A DNA stretch of 64,000 bases, taken from NCBI RefSeq assembly GCF_030272615.1, contig NC_081412.1, forward strand, positions 693,664,083 through 693,728,082, written 5' to 3'. The position numbers were made by a program, and so were the translations under genes. The notes below the pieces were generated by a model, which did not search any database, was not told the DNA's origin, and saw nothing but the letters and a program-made list of their open reading frames with translations. Source of the stretch: Cryptomeria japonica. Taxonomy: Eukaryota > Streptophyta > Pinopsida > Cupressales > Cupressaceae. Shown one piece after another: positions 60,351 to 64,000 of the stretch. Position 1 is the stretch's first letter; each line of letters starts with the position of its first letter.

Positions 60351-60362
60351 GCTCTGATACCA
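60351..60362 (-). promoter_or_regulatory. primer binding site of the minus-strand gypsy
   Basis: Minus strand TGGTATCAGAGC, an exact match, three bases from the LTR. Confidence 0.93.
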
Positions 60363-60365
60363 AAA

Positions 60366-61808
60366 TGTCATGCCCAAACTCTTGGGCACAAACGGGATAA
60401 ATTTTTTTTTTGAAAAAGTTAACTTAGAACGACTTACTTAAATAAAATAGTGCACACTAGTTTTGATTAACTTGATTAAAATGATGCAACTAGTTTGGTC
60501 TTAACTATATTTTGAGTGAATCAAATAATTAATTCAATCTGGTGATAAATTTAACTAAGTCATCCACTAGCTAATATTCCTTCGAAGGAGTTATCACTAA
60601 TCTCCACTAATAATTTATTAAACTTTCTTAGCCAATAACCTCAAACTTAATATATAATTCTCCAAAATTAATTGTCTAGAGTCTAAATTTAATTGTTCTG
60701 GTTATTATTAAGTTTAACAACCTTATTAAATAAAAATCCCCATGAATTAAAATACTTTACTATTTAGACTTAAATGGCCCTCTTGCCCATACAAATATCG
60801 TTGTGTTTATATTTTTTTTTGAGTCTAATCTACCCAAGAATTTAAAATCTTCTTATTACAATGCTCCCACATTTATTTTCTAATTTAACGTGCTTAACCT
60901 AGTTTTACCACTAACCAAATTGTTTTCAAATATTCATAGAAGTTATATTATATATATATATATATAAATACCTATAAATATTTACATATGTGCTTATGAA
61001 TGTATCCAAAAGGAAGGTGGGGTTTTTATTTTATTATAATATTTAACCCCTTTTAATACACTCCCCACCACACACATACTTACCCTTTTTTTTTAAAACA
61101 TACAACCAAATGAATCTGCCCTAACCCGAAATTAGGGTTAGGGCATGTGTGTTTTAATCTACATATGTTTTCTTTCCTTTTGTGTGTGGGTTGTGTGTGT
61201 GTGATGTCTTATTTATTTTGTATGTGTGTATGACTTTTTATTTTTATTTATTTCGTGTGTGTGTGTGCAGGTGAAGGTTGGATGGCGGCCATGGGAGGCG
61301 GCGCGCAGGGCCGAACCGGAGGCATCCCATTTTTTTTGTTGTTTGTTTTACCGCAGCGGAGGAAGGGAGAGGGAGAGCCGGGCGGTGGCCACTATGGCAC
61401 CCCACAGGGAGTAGCCGCCATTCACTATTAGTGGCGGTGACCGCCCACTGCGGGTTGCCACAGTGGCGGCTCACCGCCGCTGTGGGTCGTCGCAGTAGCG
61501 GGCTTCGCCCTGCTCACTGCGGCGGCCCACAGCGAGCGACGTCCGCTCACTGCGGCGCTCGCAAGGACAAGGAAGGTGGCCGACGGGGGGAGGGATTCAT
61601 GGCCCTTTCCCCCGGCCCGCTATATGCACAAAACACATTTTTTTTGTATATTTTTTTTTAAAAAAAATCTCTCACTTCATTTTAACGTTAACATGTATTA
61701 TATATATATATATAGGTATATATCTAAACCCCTTTTTTTCTAGTAATATGCAGGTCTCAATAAATATTTAAATGAGCAATAAATTCAGTCTTTTAAATAA
61801 ATAAAGAA

Positions 61809-61876
<68 letters not shown>

Positions 61877-64000
61877 CTTTTAATAATTTATATCAATCAG
61901 TTTATAAGCTTACCTTCCTTTTTTTTTTCTTTTTTCTTTTTTTAAGTTAACATACCTATGCTATATTTTTTTTTTTGTTGAAAAGACATTCTATTTATCC
62001 CCCTTTTATTTAAGAATGAACATTTACAGCAAGTTCTAACCTATCTACTTCTTTCATAGGCAAATGTATATGCTATGTATAACCATATATATATAGATAT
62101 TTTTTTTTTTTTCACTAACATGCTGCAACTGTTATCTACAACGCCTTCTATCTACAACTTGAAAATGTAATCTTTCTAGTAACAAATAAATAAATCCAAA
62201 AACTAAATATTATCCACTCTTTCTTTGATAAAACAAGCTACTAAAATAAGTTTTATTTTCTGCACTAATTGGGAAAATAAATGACTGTTTTATTTATTTT
62301 GCAGCAGCATATATAACTAATAATCATGCAATAACTAGCTAGATTTATTTACAGAATACACAAGAATGAACAACTTCATATATAATATTTCTTTTGAGAA
62401 TTTATTCACATGCTAATACATTTCATATCCCTTTTTTTTTTTTGAAGATTAAAATACAAACTAATTTCATTTCCCCTTCCCTTTTTGCCCTACTAACACA
62501 AGTAGGGAATATATACTTCTCTTACAAATTTAAGTACAAGGTAAATGAGATTACAAATAGGTATGAAAACCCAACAAGTATTTTCCTTCCATAGTAATAT
62601 GGGTACAATATATATACTTTTTTTTGAAAATAAATACAACAAAACACCTTTTTTTTACAAGCTAATATTGAATACATTTTCTTCTTTAAAACTTTTCTGC
62701 AACACAAAACAACAACCTAGCTCTTTATTCTTTCTTTTCCCATCCCAAGCAACCTGCAATGAAAACACAACTTTGACCATGGAGACCTCACCTCCCAGCC
62801 TAGGCTTACTAGAAGCCACCCCCGAGCTTGGAGAACCAAGCACTAGACGGGTTACAAGCAAGCAAACAACACGACAAATAGGGCATACACTCAATATACA
62901 TCTTCCCATCCCAAGCTAAACTTTCACCACACTTTGTGATGATCATTCCACGGGTGAAAGTGGATCAAGTACCATTGGGGAGATTGCAAGCCAAAATACA
63001 ACTCAAGCCACCTCATGGCAATACAAATGCAACAAAAATACACCTCCCTACCTTATGTCCCCCAAAGGCTCAAAGGCCATATTTTCTCCCCTTATGTCCC
63101 CCAAATGCATACACAAGGCTATGCAGCAAGGGTCACAAAGGGCACCCTTGAGATCACTCTCCATAAGGAGAGCCTCTCACCCAAGGCTGTCATACTCCTT
63201 CCACCCCAAGACCATCCTACTCTCCCAAGAGTAGGAGGTCTTGGACACTCCAAAAACAAGAACACAAAACAAAAAAACATAGAATGAAAACTTACATTTT
63301 CTTCCTACAACAATTTACATATACACAACTCTTCAACAAGCATTTCTTTCATTCAAAAAAAACAACTTAAACAACATAAACAAAAGAGAATTATAACCAA
63401 CCTTAATCTGCCAATAGGTATGTTAGATATAGTTGGGGATGAGCTGCCCAAATCCACACTAACTTTTTCACCAATCTTTTCAAAAAATTCTATTCTACCA
63501 CTAAATTTTCAAAGCAAGTGCATAATCTCCAACAATGGAGAGTGGGTGATTACTCACTAAGTCCCTAATCCTTGCCTAAGAAGGCCTCTCACACACTTCC
63601 CAACCCCTTGGGTGAGGTGAGAGTTCCCATTGGTTGCTCTTCCCAAACTCTTACACATTACTAAAACTAGAAAGGGAAAAGGTGAGAGAAGATGGCTAAG
63701 AGAGTTTGACATCAAAAGGGAAGGTTGTCTATCCTAGGAGGAACTTTCTAAGTTGAATTTTCGCTCACCTTGGAAAAACCACTTTTTGAGGTGACTAAAC
63801 AGTCACATGGGAGTAGTCACATGTTTCAAAATACCCCTAACTCATAGGTATACCCTTTGGACCTTTGGAAAAGCCCTAAAACTGACCCTAGGAGTCCATT
63901 TAACCCCTTAGAAACCCAACTGAAGTTTACCTACGGGTCAAACCTGAGTTGACCACTCCCAAGACTCCCTACCCAAGGCAAATTTGGGACCACACTCATG
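60366..64000 (-). repeat. 5' LTR of the minus-strand gypsy (partial, 3,635 bp)
   Basis: Plus-strand left end TGTCATGCCC. The window ends inside the LTR at the point matching about 54679 of the other copy. GC-rich block at 61270-61625, microsatellite 61814-61874. ORFs at 61226-61661 and 62394-63287 duplicate those of the other LTR and are not genes. Confidence 0.93.
61814..61874. repeat. (TA)n microsatellite
   Basis: About 60 bp of pure TA, clearly longer than the about 40 bp at the homologous place 52523-52562. Confidence 0.95.

Larger units (their letters stand above)
51051..64000 (-). mobile_element. Ty3-gypsy chromovirus-like element, minus strand, running off the right edge
   Basis: On the minus strand: 5' LTR (past 64000 down to 60366), primer site, gag-pol, chromodomain, polypurine tract and 3' LTR (55430-51051). 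It is of the same family as the plus-strand gypsy it has entered. By comparison with the complete 3' LTR, about 750 bp of the 5' LTR lie beyond the window. The left target site would be CAGGC (51046-51050). Very long LTRs plus a C-terminal chromodomain suggest the Tekay/Del type, which I infer but cannot prove. Confidence 0.93.

Overview
The window reads as repeat-filled intergenic DNA from a large plant genome. It is AT-rich, shows no intact host gene, and is made almost entirely of Ty1-copia and Ty3-gypsy LTR retrotransposons inserted into one another. The long LTRs, deep nesting and many in-frame stops in otherwise unshifted reading frames fit a gymnosperm (conifer-like) genome, but that is inference: nothing here fixes the species.

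Left part (1-8084). An LTR end of an off-window copia element (1-504) is followed by unannotated DNA and a degenerate repeat array (about 1600-2950). Then comes a single-frame ORF of about 1,209 codons (3271-6900), broken only by eight TAG/TAA codons, whose family I do not recognise.

Nest A (8085-23181). A plus-strand copia-type element has unusually long LTRs (2.5-2.6 kb) and only a gag gene. It carries Sirevirus-like marks: ACCGGT-type boxes in the LTR, several polypurine tracts and twin hairpins before the 3' LTR. Its gag is split by a second, minus-strand gag-only element (11292-17900) with 0.77-0.79 kb LTRs, coiled-coil/zinc-knuckle gag remains and a long extra ORF (12283-15628) where pol or env would sit.

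Spacer (23182-27194). AT-rich DNA without recognisable genes, holding one tandem duplication and a long pyrimidine-rich tract.

Nest B (27195 to beyond 64000). Minus-strand copia element 1 (27195-33779) was split in its 5' LTR by a plus-strand chromovirus-like gypsy element (from 33780). The 5' LTR of that gypsy was later hit by minus-strand copia element 2 (35073-46692; TSD AGTTG). Copia 2 itself carries two solo-LTR insertions (37963-39264 and 40942-43442). The gag of the plus gypsy was cut by a second gypsy of the same family in the opposite direction (51051 to past the right edge), which has 4.4-kb LTRs and a nearly complete gag-PR-RT-RNaseH-IN-chromodomain. Removing each insertion with one target-site copy restores the interrupted reading frame in the cases I could test.

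No element looks able to move by itself: copia 2 has lost catalytic residues in RT and IN, the gypsy copies carry stops and frameshifts, and the two elements of nest A lack pol. The decay is dominated by glutamine codons turned into stops, the pattern expected from deamination of methylated cytosine.
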